From assembly GCA_032622095.1 (NCBI GenBank), contig CP136068.1:136281989-136345988 (forward strand): a stretch of DNA of 64,000 bases, written 5' to 3'. Within the stretch, counting starts at the first letter, position 1, and each line of letters begins with the position of its first letter. This DNA is from Siphonodentalium dalli. Taxonomy: Eukaryota; Mollusca; Scaphopoda; Gadilida; Siphonodentaliidae. The position numbers and the translations under genes are program-made. This document shows positions 22,027-34,155 of this stretch, one piece after another. Under the pieces are notes generated by a model. The model saw only the letters and a list, made by a program, of their open reading frames with translations. It searched no databases and was not told the DNA's origin.

Positions 22027-22609
22027 CAGTCATGTCTCATAACCAGTGTTCACTCTGGGCCAAAAAATATTTTGGTCAATTTGTTTCCCAAATCTGAATC
22101 TTTTAGGCCAAATTAAAAAAAACTTTGGCCAAATTATATACTCATTTTCTGGTTTCACAATTAATGAATATTTTTGTTTTATTTAAGATCTAACATTCTA
22201 TATAATTAATTCCTAACCTTCAAATATCGTGTCTAGACTTATTTAATCCCACCACTGTTACTTGGCAATATACCACTACCCACCATCTACCATTCAGCCT
22301 TATGACAGAAAAAGGTTTCATTAGTGTTAATACTCATTACTGTTTTATTATCTATGGTCGCCCAATATTTGATAGTGCACTGACATGAGTGTCTTTTTTA
22401 CACACATTAAGCTGTATCACATAATCAATAAGCAGATGTTCATACTATAAATTTGATTCTTATGACGCCTCCGTTACAAAATCAATTTTGGTTTCTGAAT
22501 TAGATTTCCGATTTTGGGGTAAAACAAAATTGGCCAAATGTAATTGTTTGGCCATTTGGCATATGACAGCATGAACCATGCATACAACAAATCAATCTAA
22601 AGTGTGAGC
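22027..22609. other. Intronic, no gene seen
   Basis: AT-rich sequence, with repeated TTTGGCCAAAT-like words at 22050-22130 and 22515-22560 in opposite orientation. No gene. Confidence 0.4.
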
Positions 22610-22653
22610 TTATCTTCCGTTGTATACTTGCATTGGTTTTAGAGTAGGCTTAC

Positions 22654-22960
22654 CTTCCGTGGTACGTAGATAGTACGAAGCTCCTGTCAATTCAATGTTC
22701 GAGGTGCTCCCAACCACGAACACCTTTTCGAAGAAAAAACATTTCATCTGGGCATTATCGAGGACGAACGAAACACATCCGTTTTTCTTACAAATTCGCG
22801 AGCAATGCAAAGAGGCATCTGGTGTTTTTGCACGAACATCCACTTCCAATTTGTGTCCGGGTTGAGTGACTCCGTTCAGTTCTGGAATCGCCTTAACTAC
22901 AAATGTGTTAGCGGCAAAACCCACTGGAAACAAAGAAGACAGCAACATCCAACAAATCAT
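22654..22960 (-). CDS. PAN-C-type lectin gene, exon 1 (signal peptide plus PAN/Apple domain)
   Basis: This exon encodes residues 1-102 plus one base of the next codon and ends at a consensus donor (GAAG/GTAAGC). Residues 1-16, M-I-C-W-M-L-L-S-S-L-F-P-V-G-F-A, are a typical secretory signal. The cysteines 53, 57, 62 and 74 (C-x3-C-x4-C-x11-C), with V-S-F-V after the third and F-F-F-E-K after the fourth, are the core of a PAN/Apple-like module. The start is supported by the paralogous exon at 37241, where the matching codon is also ATG; a further ATG upstream in that copy is ACG here. PAN plus lectin proteins are secreted or mucosal recognition proteins in invertebrates, and that role here is inferred. 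Confidence 0.85.
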
Positions 22961-25900
22961 GTCCGGATTTTCAAAGGCCCACGTGACTATCTCGCAGCCA
23001 GCGTTTTAATGCGTTTGAGATCAGAGCTCAATTAACTCCTGAATATGATCCAGTTTCAGTTGTTCTACGACTTTTACAGATGTGACGACCATCGACCACT
23101 CATAATTTTAATGTGGGGGCACTATATATCCTATACATACTATATTTAATGGACGGATATATGGATGAAAATACTACCAACGTCAGACCATCGATTGTGA
23201 CAATCAGTGGTACTGCAGAACCTTTTACGGACATCTTGACAAGGGGGTTTTGTTGGAGTCCTGTGTACTTAGTTCCGGAAAACCAAAGCAGGGCTACAAT
23301 AGGAACTCTTGAAGTACTTCATGAACAATAACCACACGCCGGGTACGCCATTGGCAAAGGCGACTGTAAACTAGAACGCACATTATAACAGTTTAAAACC
23401 CACCGGCGTGTTATCCCTTTGTCCTGACACGGCTCTTATCTGGCAGAAAGCTCAAGCGTTTTGATCGCATGAGCATTATTTTAACGCCAACAGTCATTCT
23501 TTTTTAAGAATGCCCGTGGGCATTATTTTTTAAGAATGCCCGTGGGCATTATTTTTTACGAATACGCGAGGGATTAAATCGACTGAGGGACGCCATAGAG
23601 TGGCTCCTCCCCCAATCATGTATGTTGAGTCAAGAGCCTATCGGTAAGCTTAAAGGTACTTAATCCGATCGGGCCCTCATAAGTTACTATTTCTTTGGCT
23701 TCGGGGATAAAATGGTTGATTCGAGACGAGTAAGCCTACCTATCAACGCTCATAGTGATCAGATTGTTTTTTGAAGTTTTGTTATTTCAATTGTTTCTGG
23801 CCCAGTACTTGATCGGATTACTTGATCGGATTGAATACCTCTAATTTGTCTGAGCTAATTAAAACTGACAAATATTTAGCGATTTTGATTTTATATTGCC
23901 AAAAAATAAAATAAAATTTCTTCAAACTTTGATACAAAAACACCAACAGCTATTTGGACTTACTATTTAGAAAAGTCCACAGGCAGGCTAAAACACACAT
24001 ATATAACATCTAAATACGTCCCTAAGTCGGTCAAATAAACACAAAACCGTTTAACACAGATTTTAACTATATATACCTGTTCCGTAATAACATTGTATTT
24101 TATAGCAGGTAAAGGTCCCAACTCGAGTTTGCATGGTTTGGGGGACTTGAATTAATCGATTGTACTGTAATGCGTCGCTTGGAATTTCATTGATGTTGGC
24201 TCACAAAGCTACACAAATCTTGCAACCTCGAGCTGGGGATTTATTTTCAAGGAACAGTATTAACACATAAATATATTCCATGCGTGGTTTGTTCAATCTT
24301 CAACCCCGTCAGAAGATAATAGAAAAGGTTCACAGGGGTTGAACATATGGAAAATGATACATTCAGGGGTATATAGCCAGGGTAAAGATTCATGGTATGA
24401 TCAAACATGTGGGCCGAACTTGAACATTTTAGGGTGAACATACGTATGGCGTTCGCATTGGTCTGTAAAATCATTATCACCAAGAGAAAATGTTGAACAA
24501 TGGATTGGTTGTATTCTTGTGTTGATTGTCGATAAGACATGGATAAAGTGATCATGCGTTTTTTTTTACTTTTCTTGAAGCACGAGTCGTTTTACAATCG
24601 ATACAATCTATTTGGTAAATGGTCAACAGAACCGAGATTAAGCAATATTTGGCGATAAAATGACTAGCAATGTTACAGTACTGTTCACATAAGTATGCAA
24701 AATGCATGGAAAGTGTCGTTGTTGAACATCAGCGATCCAGTTAAAACGAGGTTTTGGCGTTTGAAATAAAATTGTGTGCACATTTACTCACTGCGAAAAC
24801 CCCATGTTTAATGCTGGCATACAACATTCCATTATCAACTGAATTTAAAAACAAAACAAAACAAATCGAGGCCTGAGTTTTCATGGAGTTAGACTTTTTT
24901 TTATAGATGCTAGGATTTTACAGATTTCAGGCTCATGTCTCAAATTATTTCATGATTCCTCCCAACAATTGGTACAGTTAATAAATTCCAAACCACGGGG
25001 TGTGAGCAAATGAAATTACACGACATTGCGAGCTCGGTCTGGTTAAAAGGGGCGGGACGCAGCCGAAAAATCACAGGAGCCCTCTAGCCACGTCGCTGGT
25101 GACTAATCAACTATATATTGGAACGATATATAATCACTATTTACGCGATTGTATGCCGTTTCGAAGAAAAGATAATACATATTATACATTTGCGCACTAA
25201 CCATTTGTTAAATTCTGTGGGTGATACTTAAAGGTACATGTAATGTCATCGTGGTGAGTGAATATTTGGAAATCACACGTTGGGAAATTGCTAACAACGG
25301 GGTGGCCCATGTCATGTAAGAATTGTCCAATAACTGGAAATGTTATGATACTTTTCAGGTTGAAACATCATGAAGGGGGTTGGTGTGCGAAATTAAATTG
25401 TCATGTTGTTCTGAGTCACGTCTAGCCACGCCCATGTGTATAAACCACAGGATGATACTTAAAATTCAAGCAAGTACATCATGTAGGTTTCTTTCTGATA
25501 ATAATTGGAAATTCAAAATACCCCATACAATTGAACACTATAATACTTCTATGCATGCATATTCTACACAAGACAACAATGAGAAAGAATCAGTAAACCC
25601 GTTTATGCAAGCTTCTTGTGTGCTTTCGATTTATTAATAATGAGACAGTTTTACCAGGTATCGTGTTTTTGGCGCCAGGATATTCGAAAAATCACATTGT
25701 ATAAAGAGCGTTTTTACATCATTACCATTATTTTTCATGTTTTATTTCCTGATAAATTATTATGGAATGTTAACGTATTTGATGTCGAATTAGATGAGGC
25801 ATCTTTAAATCAAGAAAGAACAAAAATAAACAAACACAATTGGATAGTAATATATTGCTCACATATACAGTGTCCGAATCCATGGCGCAACGACAAACTT

Positions 25901-26123
25901 CGGAAGAAACGTCCCTCAACTGGCGAGTCCTAATTCGAATTAAATAACAATTGAAATGTGTTGCTTTTCGGCGTGGACAACACGGACATCACAAACTGTC
26001 CGTGCTGAACTGTAGGCGTGTACTCTGGTAATCAAGGCAGAGATGTGGGTCAGACAAAATGGATAGTTGGCTCCAATGACAATTCAATGAGTGGGTTTTA
26101 AGTCAGATAATATTCTCAGCGTC
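22961..26123. other. Intergenic, upstream of the lectin gene; no gene seen
   Basis: The bases just right of 22960 (to about 23040) resemble the leader of the paralogous exon at 37241 and are the likely 5' untranslated region. A 25-base direct repeat containing GCCCGTGGGC occurs at 23501 and 23526. ORFs at 24247-24555 and 25380-25933 have no recognised domain. Confidence 0.45.
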
Positions 26124-26182
26124 GGGAATTCGGTAAAGAATAGACTCGGGCAAGCCCTCGTCTATTCTTTTACCGAATTCCC
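26124..26182. repeat. Short near-perfect hairpin
   Basis: GGGAATTCGGTAAAGAATAG pairs with CTATTCTTTTACCGAATTCC across a short loop. The stem is about 25 bp with one bulged base. It could be a solo MITE hairpin or a small-RNA precursor, and the sequence does not decide between them. Confidence 0.75.
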
Positions 26183-26372
26183 TCTGCTTCCAACATTATC
26201 CTTTACATATACACTGTGAACCCATAACGACCTACGCGTGTACATGTGTTTGGCACCGGGGCAGTAAAATTTACAGGACGCCCACATAATTCAGACAATA
26301 GCATACAGTATAGTATCAATCACATACAGCTAGCAATATTTCGATAATGTTTTTTATTTATGATGTTTATTA

Positions 26373-26771
26373 TTAACCCTTTACCCAACAAAAGGGCCCT
26401 GTGCCAATGCATTCTCTTATATATGCGAGTCGACCATAGGTCGCCTCGCATATATAAGAGAATGCATTGGCTTAACACATTAAAAATTATAAAATTGTTA
26501 AAGAATGTAAGAACAAATGGTAAAAAGTGTTAAAAAAAGATTTTTTTTAGGCCAATGCATTCTCTTATATATGCGAGGCGACCTATGGTCGACTCGCATA
26601 TATAAGAGAATGCATTGGCACAGGGCTAACTGTAACTATCACAATGTGGTCAAGGAGCCGGTTCCAATGATATCCATATTTGTATGGTTCTATTGAGACA
26701 GACCGAAGATATTTTAGGCTGTTGAAGCTTTATTTGGCCGGTTTTGGCCGGTTTGTTGGGTAAAGGGTTAA
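26373..26771 (+). mobile_element. Twin-hairpin TTAA MITE, copy 5
   Basis: Complete element with TTAA at 26373-26376 and 26768-26771. The two 69-bp palindromes lie at 26403-26471 and 26551-26619, and the second is the reverse complement of the first, including its single central mismatch. Confidence 0.95.
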
Positions 26772-26992
26772 GACCATCCTAAAAGTTGGCCACCAGCTTA
26801 GACAATATCATATAGTAGTAGCAATGGCATATAACTAACAACATTTCGGAAATGTTAATTATTAATGATGGTTGTTATTACTAAGACAATCCAAAATTGT
26901 TGACACCTGTACTTGGCACATATAATAGTACCAATTAAATAACGCTTACGATTTCGGAAATGTTTATTATTTATGTTTATTATTAAAGGGGT

Positions 26993-27182
26993 ACTCTACA
27001 CTGAATCCGACCAATATGGGACCATCTCCTATTATACTCAACATAATATATGCAACAAATGAATGAATTTGAGCCATGCTCTCTGAGCAATGCAGAGCAC
27101 ATGGTAATTATAATGAAATTTAATTTATGACTGCAGTCATAATTCAATTTCATTATAATTACCGTGTTGTTTGCATCGTTTG
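26993..27182. mobile_element. Palindromic TTAA-type MITE (second family), right arm truncated
   Basis: It begins TTAA-AGGGGTACTCTACA and follows the copy at 1192 through the turn (GACTGCAGTC at about 27130) into the first part of the right arm (CGTGTTGTTTGCATCGTT). It then stops at about 27182, where a segment related to 63885-64000 begins. Confidence 0.75.
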
Positions 27183-27187
27183 GTCTA

Positions 27188-27330
27188 ATCAAATTCCCCA
27201 ACAAATTATTGGTCGGAAAATCAAACAATAAACAACAAATAGATACAGCCTATATGTGCAGTGTAAACTTTCCAACCAATGTTGTGTGAGACATGAACTG
27301 TTGAAACATGTGACCAACGTGGGGGTAGAC
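27188..27330. repeat. Dispersed repeat segment shared with the right end of the window
   Basis: Similar in order to 63890-64000: ATT-GGT-GAAAATCAAACAA, then CAACAAATAGATAC..., TGCAGTGTAAACTTTCCAACC. Related phrases also occur at 15130-15240. Confidence 0.5.
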
Positions 27331-27519
27331 ATCCCAAACCTCCCATGTCGCCATATCTTATATCTTTATATACGCTCAGAGAAGACACAAACTGTTACGA
27401 AGTCGCGAGGTTAAATGAATTCGTATTCTTTTAATAGTCCAATGCATTTATGAGAAAAATATCAAACCTAAAACTAATTGCAACAAAATATTTTGCAGGA
27501 ATAATTGTATTTACCCCCC

Positions 27520-27745
27520 CCCCATAAATAACATGCTAAAAATCAACAGAATTCGAAAAAAAAGGGAAATTGATGAATTTCTTGAAATAAATTTGGGAAA
27601 ACATGGTCAAATCATCAATTTATGGATTTTCAGGGATGTCTATAACAAAATATTTGGTTGAAGATTTGAAATTTGTTTCCAAATATGTTTTAAGAAATTC
27701 ATCAGTTTCCATTGTTTTCTATTTTTAGCGTGTTGATTGTGGAGG
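27520..27745. repeat. Imperfect palindrome
   Basis: ATGCTAAAAATCAAC ... TTGATGAATTTCTT on the left returns as AAGAAATTCATCAGTTTCC ... TTTTTAGCGTGTTGATT on the right, with a spacer of about 90 bases. Probably a decayed hairpin element. Confidence 0.6.
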
Positions 27746-30700
27746 TTTTATGTATTTATTTTCGCAAATAAAATTCTGTGGCAATTAGTCCCAGGTAAAA
27801 CCATCAAAGAACTGGACTATATAAACTTATGCAAAAATTGTGAAAATATATATTTTTCGCAATAAATTACTACTTTATGTAGCCAACGTGTGCAGGTCTC
27901 GGGAAATTCGATTTATCTTTCCAGACACTCATGTGATATTTCGGTATTCAGAGTTCAAACAAAAAGTGTAGGTATATAAAATGCCACCATCGTCACGATA
28001 AATGGTCTGTGGTTATATGTGATTGGCGGGCGTCGCATCTGATTAAGGGACCATAGTACCGTACGCTAACGCCCACCTTAAAAAGTCTAGACGAACAACA
28101 TCTGTAGATGGAATATAGCCTTAATAAAATGTTTAAGAATTTGTAAGGACCGGAGAGCTCCAACAAATGACACACGTACTGTATTGAACAATGGTGTGTT
28201 ATTTGTGTCGTTAAGCCAACACTGCACACTGTATAGTACTACAGTATGAGACTAAGAATATCCAGTATCCATCCCTATGGATATTTTAGTGAAAGTAATC
28301 AAAAAGTAATCAAAATATAATCATGATTACAGGTACTTGAAAGTAATCGATTACGATTACGATTATTTGTAGTCAATACATTTCATGATTAATAGTACTG
28401 GCCACACCATTGACCCCCGTAGGATTTCATGTGGAGAACTGATTATATGTGCACTTCAATCAGTAGGTTATATGCTTTCAAAAAAATTTGGGTAAACACC
28501 ACACAAAGTCCTGCGGTTGCCATGGCAACGGCTTAAATATACATGCCAAATATTGAGGTTTCAACAACTGGAATGCTTGCATTTAACCACTTATCTCGCG
28601 TTGGAATTGTTATAACTGCCTGCACATATCTATATTTGCTATATAAACATATCTAACTTATCGGGAAATGCTAGGTACAAGTCGGCTGGCCATATATATC
28701 TCCGTTGCTATGATAACGATCAAATATCATTGAGAATGGGCTTATAGTCAATGTCTGCCCTATAGCCATTGCAGGAACCAACGAGTCCCCCTATGTTGAA
28801 TATAACATATATTTAGAAGAGACCACAATATCACATATCAAGTTAAGGGCCAAAATGTGGGATGTGACGTCACTATGACGTCATCGACGTCATGACATCT
28901 AAACTGGAATCTCGCCATATGCCTTTTAGTGAGGCGGATAGATGACACAATCGTGCATTTTATGGTAAAAGCACCAAACTTGACACGCATGTACTACATA
29001 TAAAAATAAGACATTTTTGATATCATGCCAAGCTGGAGAATGCCCATGGTTGCCATGGCAACCGTTTTGACAACAAATCTTGTATTTCTCTCAATCCCAA
29101 CAAGTATGCATCGTTATGACTCAGTTTATGATCGAAAAACAATGTTTTATGTACCTATTTGTACTGAAAAGGGATCAGGCACCGCATGAAAATGCAAGGA
29201 TTCCCGGGAGGCCGCCATGCTTCTAGCTACGTAATCATGTTTATGGGCTGCGAAACGGTTTTCAAAAACATTTCTTTGTTTTTTGTAACATCTCCCAGTC
29301 TGTTGTTGAAAATACGTATGAGTATTAGGTCCTAATGGATCTGGGGTTTCTCTATCCATATTGTCGATTTAATTGTTTAAATACCAGAGGAGCAGATGGT
29401 GGTGATTTTCTGCCATGTCTATATAGTGGTATAAACGATACGACGTCACGATATCGGGAAGAGAAGTCCCAGAACCCAAGATACTGGCAGGTATACCACG
29501 AGGAGATCAGCGAAACCCACTTGAAATCCCAAACGCTCTGTATAGTCACAACGACTATCGACCCATTGGCCAAAGTCGGGACTATAGCCTATAGTACATG
29601 TATGAGGTGGCGCGGCATTTCCAAATTAATTGTCAACACACCTCATCCCACACGGACAACATCTTCATGTATACGGTATTTTTATTTGTTTATATCTGCA
29701 TTAAGTATACACTAATACTAAACACTAACACTAACACTAAACATGTTGATTATACGGTGACAGTCTTGACTTCTTGTTTACACTCAGACAGGATGTCACC
29801 CGGAAAACTAGCAATTTATTTGTGCCTAATATTCAGCCAACTTAAGTCGGACAACGATTCCAACATTTATAACCAAAATATGCAATATATGTATATTGTC
29901 ATTCTCCAAGACAATGCCAATTTGTATTGTAATAATCAATCGGATAGGAATTTCATGAAAGCATTGTCATTCTGTGTACGTAGCATCAATTATAAGACTG
30001 GAGCTATATATTTCAGCCTTGTCAATACATGCCCAGCGATACCTATATCGATTGGCATGTGTCGCTCGTCAACTTTCAGCAGGAAGGGAGCCTGATGTTG
30101 AAATGTAAACCGTTGAAAGAAGCACTCAATGTGATAAATACAAAAGGCTTTTACCACCCAAGGAACACCTGTTATTCTGGAAATCCATATATTAATCTTA
30201 TGAGACTGGTGGCATATTGTGATCGCCAGCGAACAGAATTGGAGAGGTGATTAAAATCACTCTATAGATACTGACACACAATGTTCTGTTGAAATTAATC
30301 TCCTAATTGAAAATACCGCTAGGTTTATCGACGCTCCGTGGGTCTACTTGGATAGATCTTGAAACTTATGATGCAGAATAGCTTTTACCTCCCTTTAACT
30401 CAATTGCAAATTAATTGATTAATATTGGCATCTATCACAAAGAAATGGGTTCATCGTCCAACCGATGACTAAAACGCGCACTGCCATACATATTTAATAG
30501 AAAACATTTTTGACATAGCATCATACATCCTGGGACCCAACTTTAGCCCGAGCCTGTGTACACATTCCGTCCTTTTCCAGTCCTTTGTTTTTTAATGTGG
30601 CACAGATATTAAACATCGTTGGAACATGCAATTCTGAGTTTGGTTGGAACCATTTTTGTCGAGTTCTTGCCGACTTTTCTAGCTCGTTAGCGCAATAACT

Positions 30701-31599
30701 TGAACAAATATTTACCGATTTTACCAATGTTTTGCGTAAGAGCTGTTTTTAAAAAATATCTTGGACGAGTTCGAAAACCAGACTTATCCGATCTTTTCTA
30801 CCGCAATTATGGCCCCTAGTTTGACGAATTTTCTTGATTTTCAACATTTGAGGTTTCCGGATGATGACATTTATTCCGGACATATCCAATCCTTCAGTTA
30901 GCCACCGTCTCCATGGACATTGTGGTCGGTCGACCTTTTATTTAATATGATTTGCGACGGTAATATCAGTGTATCATTTCTAGATGAAGACAATCCAACT
31001 CGACCACCCATTATTCTAAACCGCACAACTATCGGCATTGCCGCGCCGTATATATCAGTACCAGATTCCTAGATTATATCCACGGTCCCCACACTACTTT
31101 CCCACCCATCGGAAACATGAATTATCAAAAAAATGCTCTTCATTGTTCGGTCCACAAAATTTTAGGAGACAACGATACGATTAGGTGCCATTAACTTAGC
31201 AGGTATAATTCCATGAGCATTAAAATTCGTCGACTAAGATTGTTACAAGTAACACCAGGGAGGTACAGCTTCACCTATGTAGCCTCTGATGTCTACATAT
31301 ATAGAGTACATACAGTTTGCATTGGTGTGTGGTACCGTGGTACGGTAAATATAATCTCATTCAAAACCAGCTAAATAATCTTTTAATTCTTATTTAAAAA
31401 AAACACAGATTCACCCATATTAGCATTGCACTGTATCAACCCAATTTATTGTGCTGTAGTGCCGTTGAAGGTTGTTTGTGAGTTTGTGAGTAGCTTCATA
31501 TCTGCCCTTACACAAGTTCCATGAATTCCGTTACTAGTTCCCAGACCAACCCCAGTTTCTAGTTCCCAGTTCTCATAATATGATAACAATCGTTACTGA
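27746..31599. other. Intergenic, no gene seen
   Basis: Nearly 4 kb. It contains two perfect GTTGCCATGGCAAC palindromes (28516-28529, 29049-29062) and a repeat at 28930-29075 that recurs inverted at 33240-33400. The longest ORFs (29335-29715 and 29598-30095, plus strand) overlap in different frames, have no motif I know, and are not called as genes. Confidence 0.45.
28930..29075 (-). repeat. Dispersed repeat carrying an RFX-like palindrome (copy A)
   Basis: The reverse complement matches 33240-33400 in order: GGTTGCCATGGCAACCATGG, then AGCTTGGCATGATATC, then TGCTTTTACC-TAAAATGCAC. Non-coding. Confidence 0.75.
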
Positions 31600-32085
31600 A
31601 TCGCCCACATGTATGTATGCATAATCACAGCAGCTACGGTGCCATCCTTTCTGGATTCTTCTTGTGCCGCGACAAGTCCATCTAGAAATCACAAACCAGG
31701 TCACATACGCTCGTCCAGCTGTTCACAATTGGGCGTAAGTCGTGCATGGGGTCAACACAATGAAAAAAGGTCAGTTTTCGTTGCTAAATCGCTTGCGTAG
31801 GTATAACCAAAGCAGCCACGAGGCTATCGTTCTGGATTCGTTTGTGCCGCTACTAGTTCATCTCAAAATAAAAAACTAGGACACAATTAACCTGTCCAGC
31901 TGTTCAAAAATTGGGTGTAAGTCGTGCGTGGAGGAAATTAACAATTTCTCGTTGCCACATTCCAATATGTATGCATAATCACAGCAGCCACGGGGCTATC
32001 CTTGTGTATTCTTGTGCTGCCACCAGTCCATCTAGAAATCACAAACTGGGTCACATACGCCCATCCAGCTGTTCAACAAATCGCC
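31600..32085. repeat. Tandem repeat of about 175-185 bp, three copies
   Basis: Landmarks recur three times: ATAATCACAGCAGC or its variant at 31620, 31801 and 31976; TCCATCTAGAAATCACAAAC near 31678, 31859 and 32026; and GTCCAGCTGTTCA near 31714, 31894 and 32066. The second copy is the most diverged. The last copy runs directly into the Penelope-like fragment. Confidence 0.8.
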
Positions 32086-32089
32086 TTTG

Positions 32090-32402
32090 TTCTGACAACA
32101 CTATTGTTTGTAAAAGAGCAGACAACGGAGGTGCACTGGTGATTATGGAAGCGACCGACTATGCCGACAAATCGGAAGATACACTCTTGGACGATCGTTT
32201 TTACAAGACACTTCCTACAAATGAGGAGAAGTTTGTCACAAAGTTCTCTAAATGCCTAACTGATTAAGAAGCCGAATATCTCACAAAATTTGAGATGAAA
32301 TGCAGCTCTTACGGTTTAAGCAAAATTCATAAAAGTCCCACAATCCAACAGGCAAATAAAGAACAGAATTCCGCGTATATCCGAGTGCCCAGGTGTGGAT
32401 AA
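32090..32402 (+). pseudogene. Penelope-like element reverse transcriptase fragment
   Basis: In one frame the sequence reads K-R-A-D-N-G-G-A-L-V-I-M-E, D-Y, then D-D-R-F-Y-K-T-L, then an in-frame TAA at about 32265-32267. It continues E-A-E-Y-L-T-K-F, then Y-G-L-S-K-I-H-K-S and N-K-E-Q-N-S, to a stop at about 32400. D-K-G-G-A-x-V-x-M, Y-x-x-L and Y-G-L-P-K-I-H-K are hallmark N-terminal RT motifs of Penelope-like elements. The catalytic Y-A-D-D part and the GIY-YIG endonuclease are not seen. It is a short decayed fragment. Confidence 0.7.
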
Positions 32403-32739
32403 TATGGTCACTGATGTTAGTCGGGAAAATTTCTTTTGCGTGTATATACAGTTGGTGTTCGAGATAAATCATCCAGAATATCGCAAAATTTCACTGAGTG
32501 AGCATTTGGATGAATGTGGAAAGAATCAATATTCGATCTTCCCATTCCAAAAACTGTTCTCAGCAAACAGAATACGCCGAACCCGGAAGGAAGATTTCTA
32601 CGTTGATCACTTCCGATGCAAGCTAAATGCGCCCAGGAAATGACGTTGTGTAAAGCTGGGTTGTCTCCCTTGACATTATGATGTCTCATGTTATTCTTGG
32701 ACCATATATATAGCTGTGCACAGGTTACTTTAAACTGTG

Positions 32740-32777
32740 AAATATATATATATATATTTATATATATATATATATAT
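32740..32777. repeat. (TA)n microsatellite
   Basis: Alternating TA with a single interruption. Confidence 0.9.
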
Positions 32778-32939
32778 TTGCCAATGTCTGTTCCATAACA
32801 ATTTACAGGGACCATCTCGATAACAATAGAGAGGTCTATTTTTTGTACTATTTTTTACAAGAAAGATAATGGATAAGATAGTGCGGGTTAGAATTTTCTA
32901 AAGTGACGCTGTTGTTGTCAGGGGCACAAAAGGGGAGAA

Positions 32940-33200
32940 GGGCAGAAACAAAATTGTCGCCGATTTCCACCAAACTTATACATAATCATCTCCATGAGGA
33001 ATCTAATGGTGTGGTTTACAGACGTCAATAGTGGCGCTATTTAAGTCAGGATGCATGGAAGGGGAGATGTGCACAAGAATTAACTCACCTGTTTAACGCC
33101 GATTTCCACAAAGTTGATACACATTCTTCTCTATGAAACGAGGAATCTAATCGTGTGCTTCCAAGATGGCAAAAGTGGCGCTATTTGAGTCAGGGTGCAG
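32940..33200. repeat. Tandem duplication of about 130 bp
   Basis: GCCGATTTCCACCAAACTTA, GAGGAATCTAATGGTGTG and AGTGGCGCTATTTAAGTCAGG at about 32969-33050 recur with changes at about 33099-33193. Confidence 0.75.
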
Positions 33201-33239
33201 TGTAGGGAGAGGGGCACCAAAATCGCACTTCCGCAAAAA

Positions 33240-33400
33240 GCCAATTTGGCATTTTTGGCGGCTATGTTTTTCGGTGGTTACCATGGCAACCATGGGCTTT
33301 CCCTAGCTTGGCATGATATCCAAATCCACAAGATATCACCTCAGGATGTTGTATACAAAGTTTGTTGCTTTTACCTTAAAATGCACGATTCACCCTTTTT
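33240..33400 (+). repeat. Dispersed repeat carrying an RFX-like palindrome (copy B)
   Basis: Inverted relative of 28930-29075, including GTTACCATGGCAAC at 33277-33290. Confidence 0.75.
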
Positions 33401-33699
33401 TTGACACGCAGCCGCCCTACTATTTGGATTCTTGAGAGTTGTCTATCTTTGACTGCATTCAGCCATTGTTTGAAAATAATACCTACATATGCAGTTAGTG
33501 TTTTGCTTCTGAAGACACAGGTCAAAGATCTTATCAAGATTACAGGTAATTATAGAAATATAATCTATGTATTGGAGTTAACTTATATTATTTGTGTTAT
33601 ATAATATACTTATATAGTAACCTTGAGCATGCCGTTACCATATTTTTATTGTTATGTATACGGGGCAAGTATAATATGTAATTATGGGGTTCCGATTTT

Positions 33700-34155
33700 C
33701 ATCTTATAATATGTGATTATGGTGTTCGGTGGGGTAAGTATCTGGCCAGCGCCTTGGGAGGGGAAGTGCTGTCCGATTTTCATTATATAATATGTTTATG
33801 GGGTTCAGGTGGGGCAAGTATATGGCCAGCGCCTTGGGAGGGGAAGTGCTGTCCGATTTTCATTTTATAATATGTTTATGTGGTTCGGGTGGGGCAAGTA
33901 TCTGGCCAGCGCCTTGGGAGGGGAAGTGCTGTCCGATTTTCATTTTATACGTGATTATGGTGTTCGGTGGGATGAGTATCTGGCCAACGCATTGGGAGGG
34001 GAAGTGCTGTCCGATTTTCATGTTATACGTGATTATGGTGTTCGGTGGGGTAAGTATCTGGCCAGCGCCTTGGGAGGGGAAGTGCTGTCCGATTTTCATT
34101 TAATAATTTGTAGTTATGGGGTTCGGATGGGGTAAGTATCTGGCCAGCGCCTTCG
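33700..34155. repeat. 78-82 bp tandem repeat, six copies
   Basis: The core GGGGTAAGTATCTGGCCAGC with GGGAGGGGAAGTGCTGTCCG and TTTTCAT recurs, with GGCCAGC at 33744, 33824, 33904, 33982, 34060 and 34142. The period alternates because of two-base indels, so the open frames through it are accidental. Confidence 0.95.

Larger units (their letters stand above)
16316..22653 (-). other. Intron 1 of the PAN-lectin gene
   Basis: Proposed phase-1 intron of about 6.3 kb joining the PAN exon (donor G/GTAAGC) to exon 2. It contains two paired-hairpin elements (16333, 21772), a 360-bp tandem pair (17925) and a 240-bp palindrome (19241). No other exon was recognised in it. ORFs such as 20682-21059 have no known domain. 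The join is inferred from phase, strand and domain order. A transcript would settle it. Confidence 0.6.

Noticed and set aside
29335-30250. Cluster of plus-strand ORFs, the longest 165 codons
   Set aside because: They overlap in different frames, contain low-complexity stretches, and show no domain, signal peptide or splice logic that I recognise.
33792-34135. Two overlapping plus-strand repeat ORFs of over 100 codons
   Set aside because: Both frames are open over the same 78-82 bp array, and the period changes by two bases between copies, which is not compatible with selection on a reading frame.
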